64,000 nt of DNA from Paenibacillus crassostreae (GCF_001857945.1 NZ_CP017770.1:4154001-4218000); one strand, 5' to 3'. Positions 53,946 to 63,486 are shown, numbered from the stretch's first letter. Numbers and translations are program-made. The notes: generated by a model from the sequence alone, not told the origin.

Positions 53946-54377
53946 ATGTTAGTTAACGTAAAATCATATATCAATAAGCCGGAAGTAGCTGAGCTACTAT
54001 CATATGCTGTTTTTCCAGATGATAAGTCATTAAAGGCTGCTATTCAGTTGTATGAAGAAACTGAGTCTTTACAACTTTACAGTTACGAAGACGAGAAGTT
54101 ATTGGTAGGATTAATTGGTTATGAGATCAATGAAGAGAGAGTCCTAACTGTTCATCATTTAGCTGTTATGCCCGAGAATCGACTGAAGGGTTATGGACGA
54201 GGAATATTTTTCGAATTAATTAATGTTCAAAAACCTTCTCAAATAATCGTTGAGACGGATGAAGAAGCGGTAGAATTTTATCGTAATATTGGATTTGTTG
54301 TATATAGTCTAGGTGAGGTGCATCCAGGAGTAGAACGCTTCCGTTGTATATATGAAGTTGAAGATGAGGAAGAATAA
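53946..54377 (+). CDS. GNAT family N-acetyltransferase
   Basis: 143 residues with acetyl-CoA site LAVMPENRLKGYGRGIFFEL and a following VETDEEAVEFYRNIGFVVYS, the usual GNAT ending. TGGAGGG precedes ATG 53946. Monocistronic, with its own terminator. Substrate unknown. Confidence 0.88.
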   Translation: MLVNVKSYINKPEVAELLSYAVFPDDKSLKAAIQLYEETESLQLYSYEDEKLLVGLIGYEINEERVLTVHHLAVMPENRLKGYGRGIFFELINVQKPSQIIVETDEEAVEFYRNIGFVVYSLGEVHPGVERFRCIYEVEDEEE

Positions 54378-54397
54378 CAAATTGTATTAGAAAATGG

Positions 54398-54429
54398 AAC
54401 TGACAGTGAATGCTCTGTCAGTTTTTTTG
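54398..54429 (+). terminator. Terminator after the GNAT gene
   Basis: AACTGACAG (54398-54406) pairs with CTGTCAGTT (54415-54423) with an 8-base loop, followed by five more T. Confidence 0.9.
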
Positions 54430-54854
54430 TGAAATACGAGAATCTGCATTATTTTATATAAATACAAACTAAACAATGAATAAACACAATTTATCGCTAA
54501 TCAATATCCATTTATATCCATATTGAATGAATATCATCAATTTCAATGAATTTCAAGGTATTTAGTTTATAAATTCATGAACATTAATTCAGAATATTTC
54601 AGAAAAAATAATATATACTCCTGAAATATTACCATTCTCCATTTTCAATTCATAAATACGTGAACAAATTAATATATATATGTTTACAAATAAGCAATTG
54701 GTATGTTATTTTATCATTGTAAGCGGATACATCAATATTTATATTAATTATTTTACAAATATCTAAAGGAAAGGATCGGTGATCAACGTTAACTACTCAT
54801 ATCATCATGAGGGCACTTCATAATACAATATTATAAATATTAGGAGGGTTATGC
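54430..54854 (+). other. 425-base AT-rich noncoding control region of the arabinose-type importer
   Basis: No gene is seen. A perfect 10-base inverted repeat AATATTTCAG (54593-54602) and CTGAAATATT (54621-54630), 18 bases apart, and several TTCATGAA-like short palindromes stand out. The promoter and cre site lie at its right end. The rest is AT-rich with no recognised motif; a long leader of about 130 bases would precede the binding-protein gene. Confidence 0.6.
54683..54731 (+). promoter_or_regulatory. Promoter with overlapping cre site for the arabinose-type operon
   Basis: TTTACA (54683-54688), an 18-base spacer and TATTTT (54707-54712) form a plausible promoter. TGTAAGCGGATACA (54718-54731) matches the CcpA site pattern and covers the predicted start point, so CcpA binding would repress. 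Confidence 0.65.
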
Positions 54855-56186
54855 ATGAAGAAGAAGTGGTTTATTGGGTTAATAGTTATTTCAATGGTCC
54901 TAGTACTAGCAGGTTGTGGAAATTCAGGGAATAATGCCAGCGGAGAAACATCGGTCCTTGAAGGTGGAGCGGGAGAAGATGCAACAGCATTATCTTATTG
55001 GACATTTGTTGAGTTACATGGACAGCATTTTGAGAAAATGCTTACTAAATGGAATGAGGCCAACCCGGATCGCCAAATTAAGTTGAATGTTTCAGTCATG
55101 CCTTACGATGATATGCATAATAAATTGTCAATTGCCGTTCAGACCGGTGTAGGCGCTCCTGATATTGCGGATATTGAACTTGGGAAATTTCCAGATTTCT
55201 TAAGTGGTACTCCACAATTGGAACCACTTAATGATGTGATAGATCCATATAGAGATACCGTTGTCCAATCAAGAATAGATCTATATAGCAAAGATGGTAA
55301 CAATTACGGTATTCCAACCCATGTAGGTGCATCAGTAGCATTTTATAATACAGAAATTCTAGAAGCAGCTGGTGTTAATTATGAGGATATTGTAACTTGG
55401 GAAGATTTCAAAAAAGCAGGTATCCAAGTCTACGAAAAAACGGGTAAATATATGGGTACAGCGGATACGAGTGCAACTTGGCAGTCATCCATGATGTTAG
55501 CCCAACAAGGTGCTGATTTTACAGATGAAGCTGGAAATCCAATAATTAATTCACCGGAATTGATTAAGGGTCTAACGATTCTGAAAGATCTCCAAGATAA
55601 CAATGTTATTTCTACGATTGCTGGAGGACAGCCGGATACAGAAGAAGCCTATGGTGAATTTAATGCAGGAAACTATGCAACCGCCTTCATGCCTTTATGG
55701 GAAATGTCGAGATACACAAATTATATGGCTGATTTATCAGGGAAGATTGCTATAGCGCCAATCCCTGTAATTGAGAAAGGTATGCCTAGTTCTGTTGGTG
55801 GTGGCGGTACAGGTACTGTTGTAACCAAAACTGCTAAGGATGTTCAATTGGCAAAAGACTACTTAGCATTTGCGAAGTTATCATTGGATGCCAATATTGA
55901 AATTTGGAATACGTTAGGATTTGACCCAGTTAATATGGATGTATGGAATATGAAGGATGTTACTCATAATCCAGAAAATCAATTTGTTAAATATTTTGTA
56001 AATAATCCATTTGACGTGTTGAATACCATTAAGGATCAAATTCAATTGGTTAAATCTACTTCTGCTTCACCAACAATAAATAATGTGCTCTGTACCATTA
56101 CTTTAAATGAAATCTTTGAAGATGGGAAAGACATTACAGAAGCTTTAAATGATGCCCAAGCGCAGATTGAGCAAGAGTTGAAATAA
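54855..56186 (+). CDS. Sugar ABC transporter substrate-binding lipoprotein (AraN-like)
   Basis: 443 residues; lipobox VLAGCGN near residue 20, then a family 1 binding-protein fold with PDIADIELGKFPDFL, YGIPTHVGASVAFYNTEIL and SSVGGGGTGTVVTK. The neighbours (two permeases, GH43, esterase, AraC regulator, GH127) suggest arabinose-containing oligosaccharides. AGGAGGG precedes ATG 54855. A 9-base hairpin follows before the permeases. Confidence 0.9.
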   Translation: MKKKWFIGLIVISMVLVLAGCGNSGNNASGETSVLEGGAGEDATALSYWTFVELHGQHFEKMLTKWNEANPDRQIKLNVSVMPYDDMHNKLSIAVQTGVGAPDIADIELGKFPDFLSGTPQLEPLNDVIDPYRDTVVQSRIDLYSKDGNNYGIPTHVGASVAFYNTEILEAAGVNYEDIVTWEDFKKAGIQVYEKTGKYMGTADTSATWQSSMMLAQQGADFTDEAGNPIINSPELIKGLTILKDLQDNNVISTIAGGQPDTEEAYGEFNAGNYATAFMPLWEMSRYTNYMADLSGKIAIAPIPVIEKGMPSSVGGGGTGTVVTKTAKDVQLAKDYLAFAKLSLDANIEIWNTLGFDPVNMDVWNMKDVTHNPENQFVKYFVNNPFDVLNTIKDQIQLVKSTSASPTINNVLCTITLNEIFEDGKDITEALNDAQAQIEQELK

Positions 56187-56207
56187 TAGGAAGTTCCCAA
56201 AAAATAG

Positions 56208-56240
56208 GAGCTACTCTTAATCAAAAGGAGTAGCTCTATA
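56208..56240 (+). terminator. Intra-operon hairpin after the binding-protein gene
   Basis: GAGCTACTC (56208-56216) pairs perfectly with GAGTAGCTC (56228-56236); no T run follows. More likely an mRNA-stabilising or attenuating hairpin than a full terminator; it ends 15 bases before the next start and leaves the ribosome site free. Confidence 0.55.
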
Positions 56241-56255
56241 TAAAGGAGTAGAGCG

Positions 56256-57149
56256 ATGATAAAAAAATTCCTATACTCACAGAAGGTCGCTCCTTATGTC
56301 TTCGTATTGCCTTTCATCATTATATTTGTTGTTTTTTGGGTCTATCCTTTAGCTAATTCATTTGAAATGAGCTTCCAAAAAGTAACGCTTGGTCAAGAAG
56401 CCGATTGGGTAGGTGTAGATAACTACACCAAATTAATGGGTGACAGCATCTTTTTGAAATCTGTTTATAATAGTGCTATTTATATGATTCTAACGTTAAT
56501 TGTGTTGATTCCCTTTCCAATGTTATTTGCAGTTTTGATTAATAATAAGTTTATGTGGGGTAGAGGATTCTTCAAATCTACTTTTTTCTTTCCTGCACTG
56601 ACTTCAGTGGTTGTAGCAGGAACGATCTTCAGACTGATGTTTGGTGAAATGGAAGGTTCCATGATCAATAATATTTTAGGATTCTTCGGAGTCGAACCGA
56701 TGAAATTCCTGAAGGGTCAGGTCACTGGATATATTGCTTTATTATCGTTGGCAACTTGGAGATGGACAGGTGTTAACATGCTTTATTTCCTATCTGGATT
56801 AAAGAACATTCCGGATGAATATTATGAAGCAGCCTCGATTGATGGAGCTTCAGCCTTTCAGAAGTTCACTAGAATCACCATGCCATTGTTGAAGCCTACC
56901 ACTATATATGTATTAACGATCAGTATATACGCAGGTTTATCGATGTTTATCGAGAGTATGATGTTGTGGAATGGTAACAATTCGCCGAAAAATATTGGTC
57001 TTACCATCGTAGGTTATCTGTATCGTCAAGGGATCGAGAAAAATAACCTTGGGTATGCAGCAGCTGTTGGTATTGTGCTGCTGGTAATCACAATGGTTAT
57101 TAACTTAACGCAACTGTCATTTAGTGGCATGTTTAAGAAGGAGGATTAA
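56256..57149 (+). CDS. Sugar ABC transporter permease (AraP-like)
   Basis: 297 residues, six helices. EAA loop EAASIDGASAFQKFTRITMP. Start-end pattern and an N-terminal SQKVAPYVFVLPFIIIF match MalF/AraP-type permeases. AAAGGAG precedes ATG 56256. Confidence 0.9.
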   Translation: MIKKFLYSQKVAPYVFVLPFIIIFVVFWVYPLANSFEMSFQKVTLGQEADWVGVDNYTKLMGDSIFLKSVYNSAIYMILTLIVLIPFPMLFAVLINNKFMWGRGFFKSTFFFPALTSVVVAGTIFRLMFGEMEGSMINNILGFFGVEPMKFLKGQVTGYIALLSLATWRWTGVNMLYFLSGLKNIPDEYYEAASIDGASAFQKFTRITMPLLKPTTIYVLTISIYAGLSMFIESMMLWNGNNSPKNIGLTIVGYLYRQGIEKNNLGYAAAVGIVLLVITMVINLTQLSFSGMFKKED

Positions 57150-57150
57150 T

Positions 57151-57984
57151 ATGAAAAAGGAGAATGTAATTCGAACAATGCTCTTCATTTTCTTTATTAT
57201 TCTAAGTTTTCTTATCCTGTTACCATTTTATGCTGTTGCGATAGCTGCATTTAAACCTGGTGAAGATTTGATTCGATACGGTCTAAACTTGAGATTTGAT
57301 CTATCTGTTATGACTTTTGATAACTTTAACTACTTATTTACTGGTAGTCATGCTTATTTTTCATGGTTTTATAATTCCATAGTATTAACGGTTGTGCAGG
57401 TTGCATTGACGCTGATCGTTAGCGCTACGGTAGCTTATGGATTTGCAGCGTATGAATTTAGAGGGAAGAACCTATTGTTCATTTGTGTATTGTTGATTAT
57501 GATGGTGCCTTTTGAAATATTATTACTACCTTTATATACATTGACCTTTAATCTAGGGTTAATGAATAGTTATTCTGCTATCATTTTACCGGGGATTGCG
57601 AATGCCGCTACGATCTTCTTTTTCAGACAGTATTTAAGAGGAGTCCCGAAGGAGATTATTTTAGCAGGTAGGGTAGATGGAGCAAGTGAATATGGAATTT
57701 ATGCTCGTTTGATTTTACCAATTATGAAACCATCCTTTGCAGCGATGGCCATTCTAAATGGGATGAACAGTTGGAATAATTTCCTTTGGCCATTTATGGT
57801 GCTGAGTAGTGACAAGAAATATACACTTCCGATTGGGTTGAAGACATTACTTACACCATACGGAAATAATTATGATCTACTAATTGTCGGTTCGTTTTTT
57901 TCTATATTACCTATCTTTATTTTGTTCTTAGTTTTTCAGAAATACTTTATTGATGGTATGACAGCAGGAGCAGTCAAGGGCTAA
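57151..57984 (+). CDS. Sugar ABC transporter permease (AraQ-like)
   Basis: 277 residues, six helices, EAA-type loop AGRVDGASEYGIYARLILPI and the usual ending FIDGMTAGAVKG. The reading could begin at ATG 57124, but AGGAGG directly before ATG 57151 sets the start, two bases after the preceding stop. As in the alpha-glucoside importer no ATPase gene is present. Confidence 0.9.
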   Translation: MKKENVIRTMLFIFFIILSFLILLPFYAVAIAAFKPGEDLIRYGLNLRFDLSVMTFDNFNYLFTGSHAYFSWFYNSIVLTVVQVALTLIVSATVAYGFAAYEFRGKNLLFICVLLIMMVPFEILLLPLYTLTFNLGLMNSYSAIILPGIANAATIFFFRQYLRGVPKEIILAGRVDGASEYGIYARLILPIMKPSFAAMAILNGMNSWNNFLWPFMVLSSDKKYTLPIGLKTLLTPYGNNYDLLIVGSFFSILPIFILFLVFQKYFIDGMTAGAVKG

Positions 57985-58043
57985 TAGAACATTGTTGTAT
58001 ACAAATCATGGTGAGTACTGTTAGAACAAAGGAGAAAGCATTT

Positions 58044-59006
58044 ATGGATATCAATAGAGAGTATAATAACCCGCTGATTGAACAGCGTGCTGATCCATGG
58101 ATATATAAACATAGCGATGGTTACTATTATTTCACAGCTTCCGTACCTGAATATGATCGGATTGAATCACGAAGAGCATCTACTCTTCAGGAGCTGTCCG
58201 TAACGAATTCTGTAGTGATCTGGTATAAACATGTGAGTGGTCCACTTAGTGTTAATATATGGGCCCCTGAAATTCACTTCATTGATAGTAAATGGTACAT
58301 TTATTTCGCTGCTACTCATACATTGGAGCCGAAAGATGGACTATTCGACCATCGAATGTATGTATTGGAGAACGACTCTGCGAATCCATTGGAAGGGTTG
58401 TGGATAGAGAAGGGACAGGTGGAAACGGCTTGGGAATCGTTCGCTCTGGATGCGACATCCTTTGAGCATAAGGGAATACGTTATTATGTATGGGCACAAA
58501 AGGATTCTCGAATTCCGGGTAATTCTAATTTATATATTTCAGCGATGAGTAATCCTTGGACATTGACTGGACCGCAAACGATGATATCCACACCTGATTA
58601 CTCGTGGGAAATTGTTGGCTTCAGCGTAAACGAAGGTGCAGCTGTATTGAAACGAAATGGTCGCATATTTATCAGTTTCTCATGTAGTGCTACGGATTTT
58701 AATTACTGCATGGGTTTATTGGTCGCAGATGAGAACAGTAATTTGTTGGATGCATCTTCATGGACTAAATTGTCTGAGCCAGTATTCCAGAGTTGTGAAG
58801 AGAACGGTCAATATGGACCTGGGCATAATAGCTTCACAGTGAATGAATTTGGAGAAGATGTAATCATCTATCACGCGCGTAATTATAAAGAAATTAATGG
58901 TGATCCTCTTTATGATCCAAATCGTCATACTCGTGCACAAGTATTTCAGTGGAACGAGGAGGGTATCCCGAATTTTGGAATTCCAGTAAAAGATCATAGA
59001 GGGTAA
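58044..59006 (+). CDS. Glycoside hydrolase family 43
   Basis: Five-bladed propeller enzyme of about 320 residues, without signal peptide, so cytoplasmic. The catalytic base Asp is in EQRADPWIYKH, the modulating Asp in FALDATSF and the acid Glu probably in VNEGAAVLK. WAPEIHFIDSKWYIYFAA is a GH43 hallmark. AAAGGAG precedes ATG 58044; the longer reading to 58008 is not used. Arabinofuranosidase or beta-xylosidase activity is expected; the neighbours favour arabinose side chains. Confidence 0.9.
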   Translation: MDINREYNNPLIEQRADPWIYKHSDGYYYFTASVPEYDRIESRRASTLQELSVTNSVVIWYKHVSGPLSVNIWAPEIHFIDSKWYIYFAATHTLEPKDGLFDHRMYVLENDSANPLEGLWIEKGQVETAWESFALDATSFEHKGIRYYVWAQKDSRIPGNSNLYISAMSNPWTLTGPQTMISTPDYSWEIVGFSVNEGAAVLKRNGRIFISFSCSATDFNYCMGLLVADENSNLLDASSWTKLSEPVFQSCEENGQYGPGHNSFTVNEFGEDVIIYHARNYKEINGDPLYDPNRHTRAQVFQWNEEGIPNFGIPVKDHRG

Positions 59007-59124
59007 TATTGCTCTCTGGGATGTCTAGAGTTAATGATTTACAAATATACGTTCTTTATGATAGTTTTAATCATGAGTTCTCATAGTATGAGACTGTTAA
59101 ATCATAACTAAAGGGTGAATATGA

Positions 59125-59793
59125 ATGTCTAATGCAACAGCGAATGTAAATAAGGTTATTTTATTTCAAGGTGATTCTATTACAGACGGTAATCGTGGAC
59201 GTGATAATGACCCTAACCATATTCTTGGTCATAGCTATGCTTATATCATAGGTGGGAAACTCGGCAATGAGTTGGCTGATAAGCATCTTAAATTCTATAA
59301 TCGAGGTGTGAGTGGTGATCGGATTTCCGATTTATATGCTCGTTGGAATGAAGATGCTATAAGTATTCAACCTAATATTATCAGTATTTTGATCGGTGTT
59401 AATGATATTTGGAGAACAATGAAAGGTGAACCAAGTGGAGTGACAGATCGCTTTGAACGGGCATATCGCCATGTGCTTGAAGAGACAATTGAAGTAATGC
59501 CACAGACTAAGTTGATATTAGTTGAGCCGTTTATACTCAGAACGGGTGCGCCTGCAGAACAATGGGAAGAGTGGGAGAAATGTATCACACATTATCAGAA
59601 CATTGTCCGTGAACTTGCACAACAATTCCATGCAGTTCATGTTCCACTACAGAATGCCTTCAATGAAGCTACGCAAAGAGCTGATGCTGCTTATTGGTTA
59701 TGGGATGGTGTGCATCCGACCGCCGCAGGACATGATCTGATCGCTAAGGAATGGTTGAAGATAGTGGGAGAAAGTGGCTTGCTAAACGACTAA
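59125..59793 (+). CDS. SGNH hydrolase, Axe2-like acetylxylan esterase
   Basis: 222 residues with the four SGNH blocks: GDSIT (Ser), GVSGDR (Gly), GVND (Asn) and DGVHPTAAGH (His and Asp). Its order of motifs and length resemble Axe2, a cytoplasmic acetylxylan esterase of Geobacillus, including YNRGVSGDRISDLYARW. No signal peptide, so it would deacetylate imported xylo- or arabinoxylo-oligosaccharides. AAAGGG precedes ATG 59125. Specificity is inferred from family and context. Confidence 0.87.
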   Translation: MSNATANVNKVILFQGDSITDGNRGRDNDPNHILGHSYAYIIGGKLGNELADKHLKFYNRGVSGDRISDLYARWNEDAISIQPNIISILIGVNDIWRTMKGEPSGVTDRFERAYRHVLEETIEVMPQTKLILVEPFILRTGAPAEQWEEWEKCITHYQNIVRELAQQFHAVHVPLQNAFNEATQRADAAYWLWDGVHPTAAGHDLIAKEWLKIVGESGLLND

Positions 59794-59849
59794 TATAGTC
59801 CACATTCATGCTTGGTAACGAGAGTGGAGAAAGTGGTCTATACTACATA

Positions 59850-59900
59850 ACGCAGAAGAAGACTGTAAATGGTTAACACCTGTACAGTCTTCTTCTGCGT
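59850..59900. terminator. Perfect 18-base hairpin between convergent genes
   Basis: Nt 59850-59867 (ACGCAGAAGAAGACTGTA) pair with 59883-59900 with no mismatch and a 15-base loop. There is almost no T run on either strand. Position between converging genes suggests a terminator or transcription block. Confidence 0.6.
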
Positions 59901-59918
59901 TTACGTCATTAATTATAA

Positions 59919-60317
59919 TTAATAGGTCCTACGATACCGCTTGATCAAAAGGTATATTCCTTCCACTAATAAACCAAGAACAAATGCTCCAACCAAAAAT
60001 ACCGCAAGCGTTAGAAAACCAGCAAGGTCCTCCCAGCCTGACATATCTCTATAAGTGTATAGAAACATAAGCAACATACCAATAGTGATGCCAAGAGTAG
60101 TGATAAACCAGACAAGACGTGCGCCAAGCCAGCCGAATCCATGGAGTATTCCAGCAACGATGTAGGCAAATAGAGCAAGACGTAGGAGAATGATCATGTC
60201 TAAAGGCTGCCCCAAGTATATGAAACGATAGATTCCTAACAGAATCCATATGATTGTTCCGTAGATGGCCATCCATAGGAACCAACGTCTACTTTTGGCA
60301 GGTGGCAAAAAACTCAT
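59919..60317 (-). CDS. Small four-helix membrane protein of unknown function
   Basis: I do not recognise the family. 132 residues: basic N-terminus (PPAKSRRW), then about four hydrophobic helices (WMAIYGTIIWILLGIYRFI, IILLRLALFAYIVAGILHG, LVWFITTLGITIGMLLMFLY and LTLAVFLVGAFVLGLLVEGI), and a basic tail KRYRRTY. AGGAGAGGTG precedes ATG 60317. It precedes no obvious partner; the AraC gene ends 23 bases upstream of it on the same strand, so they may be co-transcribed. Confidence 0.72.
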   Translation of the reverse strand: MSFLPPAKSRRWFLWMAIYGTIIWILLGIYRFIYLGQPLDMIILLRLALFAYIVAGILHGFGWLGARLVWFITTLGITIGMLLMFLYTYRDMSGWEDLAGFLTLAVFLVGAFVLGLLVEGIYLLIKRYRRTY

Positions 60318-60340
60318 TTAACTCACCTCTCCTAATCATA

Positions 60341-61240
60341 TTATGAATTATTAATGTACGTATGATAATAAGCCCTACGAAACTCAGTTGGGGTTATTCC
60401 CTCATATACTTTGAATAACTTCATGAAATATTTCTCATCGGAAATACCGACCTCTTGGGATATTTGGAGTACTGATAGGTTACTTCGAGAGAGCAGTTCC
60501 TTCGCCTTTAAAAGTTTTTGACGATGAATATATTGTTGTAGATTCATATTTGTATTTTGTTTGAAGAAACGTGAGAGATAATCTCGATTATAGTTGAAGT
60601 GTTCAGCGACATCTTGTGTACTTAGTTTATCAGTTGCATGGACACGTATCCACTCCATCATATCAGATATTTTATTGTCTGCGTTCCCACCGCGATGTAA
60701 TTTCTTCAAATGATGTATGGCTTGTTGAGAAACTTCGATCAGTAAAGAGGTTAGCAAATAATGTGCAGCATAGGCATTATAGTCTGCTGAATTCGCTACG
60801 TGCATCATTTGCCGGAATTGAATATTTACACGATCAACGTTCGGTGGCGAGAAGAAGAGAGGAATATAAATAAATGTATTCTTAAGTAAGTGAATTGATT
60901 CTGATGTTGTGGTGATTGATGCTACTTCTCGGATTACGGTTTCTTCATCTATAAGTTCAGCCTCATGTTGACAATGGAAATGGAGCCAATCAAAGGCGAT
61001 TCCTGAGTGGCATTCTTCATAACCTTCGTGGTGATGGAATGGTTGCAGTAGCATAATGTCTCCAGAATTCACTTCATGACGGTTATTTTCTTGTTGCATA
61101 TAGAGTGTTTCTCGCCTTCCAATGATTAATTCATAGGTATCTATCATTCGTTCAGCATGCGTCCATGGGTAATCGGATTCGAATTGTCCGCCTATTGTAA
61201 ATTGAAAAGGCGTAGAAATATTGAATTTTAAATACTCCAC
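60341..61240 (-). CDS. AraC family transcriptional regulator
   Basis: 299 residues: an N-terminal arabinose-binding-type cupin (SGDIMLLQPFHHHEGYEE) and C-terminal double HTH (YNRDYLSRFFKQNTNM, then ISQEVGISDEKYFMKLFKVY). GTG start eight bases after AAGGTGG. Divergent from GH127 with 172 bases between, so it probably controls GH127 and perhaps the upstream importer. It is not closely similar to the AraC regulator at 2.3 kb. Confidence 0.9.
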   Translation of the reverse strand: MEYLKFNISTPFQFTIGGQFESDYPWTHAERMIDTYELIIGRRETLYMQQENNRHEVNSGDIMLLQPFHHHEGYEECHSGIAFDWLHFHCQHEAELIDEETVIREVASITTTSESIHLLKNTFIYIPLFFSPPNVDRVNIQFRQMMHVANSADYNAYAAHYLLTSLLIEVSQQAIHHLKKLHRGGNADNKISDMMEWIRVHATDKLSTQDVAEHFNYNRDYLSRFFKQNTNMNLQQYIHRQKLLKAKELLSRSNLSVLQISQEVGISDEKYFMKLFKVYEGITPTEFRRAYYHTYINNS

Positions 61241-61412
61241 CTGTTACACCACCTTGCAATGAAATAAAAAGTCAGTTTTATCTACCTAAAGTATCGTTGA
61301 GTCTACCGACAATGTCAATGTTTCTATGGTAGTATCGATACATAATAGTCTTTGTTAGAAAGTAAGTTAACTACAATAATGAGCAGCTAAATGAAATGGA
61401 GTGTGAGGGATT

Positions 61413-63383
61413 GTGAAGTCGACTTATCAACAGATACCTTTAAAAAATGTAAGAATTGATGACCCTTTTTGGTCAAAATATGATCAGCTTATCCGCGACG
61501 TGGTCATTCCCTATCAATGGGATGCATTAAATGATCGAATTGAAGATGCAGAACCTAGCTATGCTATTCGTAATTTCCGGATTGCCGCAGGGAAAGAGGA
61601 TGGAAAGTTTGGAGGGTTTGTATTTCAAGATAGTGACTTAGCGAAGTGGTTGGAAGCCGTAGGTTATTCACTTACGACACATCGAGATTCCTCGCTGGAG
61701 AAATTAGCAGATGAAGCTATTGATTTGATAGGCGAAGCGCAACAAGAAGATGGTTATATTAATACCTACTTTACGATTGAAGCTCCCGAACTACGCTGGA
61801 CTAACTTAACAGAATGTCATGAGCTTTATGTGGCTGGACATATGATTGAAGCTGCCGTAGCCTATTTTGACGCAACAGGCAAGAGGAAATTTCTTGATAT
61901 CGTGAGTCGGTTCGTAGATTATATTGAAAGCGTATTCGGATCAGAAGCAGGGAAGATACAAGGATATGATGGACATCAAGAAATTGAGCTTGCTTTGGTC
62001 AAATTGTATAAAGCAACTGGACAAGAGAAGTATTTACGCTTAAGTCAGTATTTTCTAAATCAACGTGGACAAGAACCAAGCTTTTTTGTTAAAGAATGGG
62101 AGGCGAGAGGGCAAAAGTCCTTCTGGGGAGGCGTGCTACCTGGACCCGCTTCACGACCTAACTTGAAATACCATCAGAGTCATGCTCCAGTTCGTGCACA
62201 GAAAGAGGCTCATGGACATGCCGTTCGTGCTGTTTACATGTACACCGCTATGGCTGATGTTGCAGATTTGACACGAGATGAAGGGTTACTTCAAGCTTGT
62301 CGTACATTATGGGATAATATTATACATAAACAAATGTACATTACAGGTGGCATTGGTTCAACGCATCATGGAGAAGCATTTACATTTGATTACGATCTTC
62401 CTAACGATACAATATATGCAGAAACATGCGCTTCTATTGGGTTGATCTTTTTTGCTCAAAGGATGCTTCAGATTGAACCGAATAGTCAATATGCTGATGT
62501 GATCGAGAGAGCATTATACAATAATGTTATTGGAAGTATGTCGCAAGATGGTAAGCATTATTTCTATGTCAATCCATTGGAGGTATGGCCGAAAGCATCT
62601 GAAGGTAATCCGGGCAAACATCATGTTAAATCAGTACGCCAGAAATGGTTCGGTTGTTCATGTTGTCCTCCGAATGTCGCTCGCCTTGTCGCGTCCCTAG
62701 GAGAGTATATTTATACTGTTAGTGAAACAGAATTATATGTTAATCAATACATCGGTGGAGTAGCAAAAGCAACAATTGGTGGACAGCATCTGGAGATAAG
62801 TCAAGAGACAAATTATCCTTGGGATGGAACCATTAAAATTCAGGTTACACCAGAGCATGAGCAACATTTTACGTTAGGTCTTCGTATTCCTGATTGGTGC
62901 CGGCACGCCACACTTCATATTAATGGTGAAGAAACCCCAATCTCTGGATTGATACTTAACGGGTATGCTCGCATTGAGAGAACTTGGCAGGCAGGTGATG
63001 TCATTCAGTTAGAACTCTCCATGGAAATACAATTGATTCAGTCACATCCACAGTTAAGAGTAAATGCAGGTAAAGTTGCTATTCAACGAGGTCCATTAGT
63101 TTATTGTATAGAGGAGTTCGATAATAATGCTCCGCTAACTTCGATTTCACTTTTGACAGATCGGCATCGGCCTTTATCTGCGAGGTTCGACCCTGATCTT
63201 CTTGGTGGAACAATGATTATTGAAGGTGATGCACAGATCGATCAACAAGAGGATTGGAAGCATGAGCTATATCGCCCATTGAAAGCAGTAACACAACCTG
63301 TAAAATTACGTGCAATACCTTACAACAGTTGGGGAAATCGTGAAGCGGGTGAAATGAGTGTATGGATACGGATGAAGCCATAA
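61413..63383 (+). CDS. Beta-L-arabinofuranosidase, glycoside hydrolase family 127
   Basis: 656 residues, the standard length for HypBA1-like enzymes, cytoplasmic. The (alpha/alpha)6 barrel carries LTECHELYVAGHMIEAA, and the zinc-bound catalytic Cys cluster is FGCSCCPPNVARL, with the acid Glu expected in DTIYAETCASIG. It releases L-arabinose from beta-1,2-linked arabinobiose-type chains as found in hydroxyproline-rich glycoproteins, or acts on related arabinan fragments. GTG start after GTGAGGG. Divergent from the AraC gene. Confidence 0.93.
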   Translation: MKSTYQQIPLKNVRIDDPFWSKYDQLIRDVVIPYQWDALNDRIEDAEPSYAIRNFRIAAGKEDGKFGGFVFQDSDLAKWLEAVGYSLTTHRDSSLEKLADEAIDLIGEAQQEDGYINTYFTIEAPELRWTNLTECHELYVAGHMIEAAVAYFDATGKRKFLDIVSRFVDYIESVFGSEAGKIQGYDGHQEIELALVKLYKATGQEKYLRLSQYFLNQRGQEPSFFVKEWEARGQKSFWGGVLPGPASRPNLKYHQSHAPVRAQKEAHGHAVRAVYMYTAMADVADLTRDEGLLQACRTLWDNIIHKQMYITGGIGSTHHGEAFTFDYDLPNDTIYAETCASIGLIFFAQRMLQIEPNSQYADVIERALYNNVIGSMSQDGKHYFYVNPLEVWPKASEGNPGKHHVKSVRQKWFGCSCCPPNVARLVASLGEYIYTVSETELYVNQYIGGVAKATIGGQHLEISQETNYPWDGTIKIQVTPEHEQHFTLGLRIPDWCRHATLHINGEETPISGLILNGYARIERTWQAGDVIQLELSMEIQLIQSHPQLRVNAGKVAIQRGPLVYCIEEFDNNAPLTSISLLTDRHRPLSARFDPDLLGGTMIIEGDAQIDQQEDWKHELYRPLKAVTQPVKLRAIPYNSWGNREAGEMSVWIRMKP

Positions 63384-63422
63384 CATTGTAAGAGAAACAA
63401 CTCGCCATGTGAAAATAACAAG

Positions 63423-63486
63423 ACCAGACATACAACACTCTATCGTTTTTAACGGTAGCAGATTGTATATCTGGTTTTTATTTTTA
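63423..63486 (+). terminator. Long two-part terminator after GH127
   Basis: ACCAGACATACAA (63423-63435) pairs with TTGTATATCTGGT (63463-63475) with one G-T pair, enclosing CTATCGTT/AACGGTAG. TTTTATTTTT follows. Confidence 0.82.
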
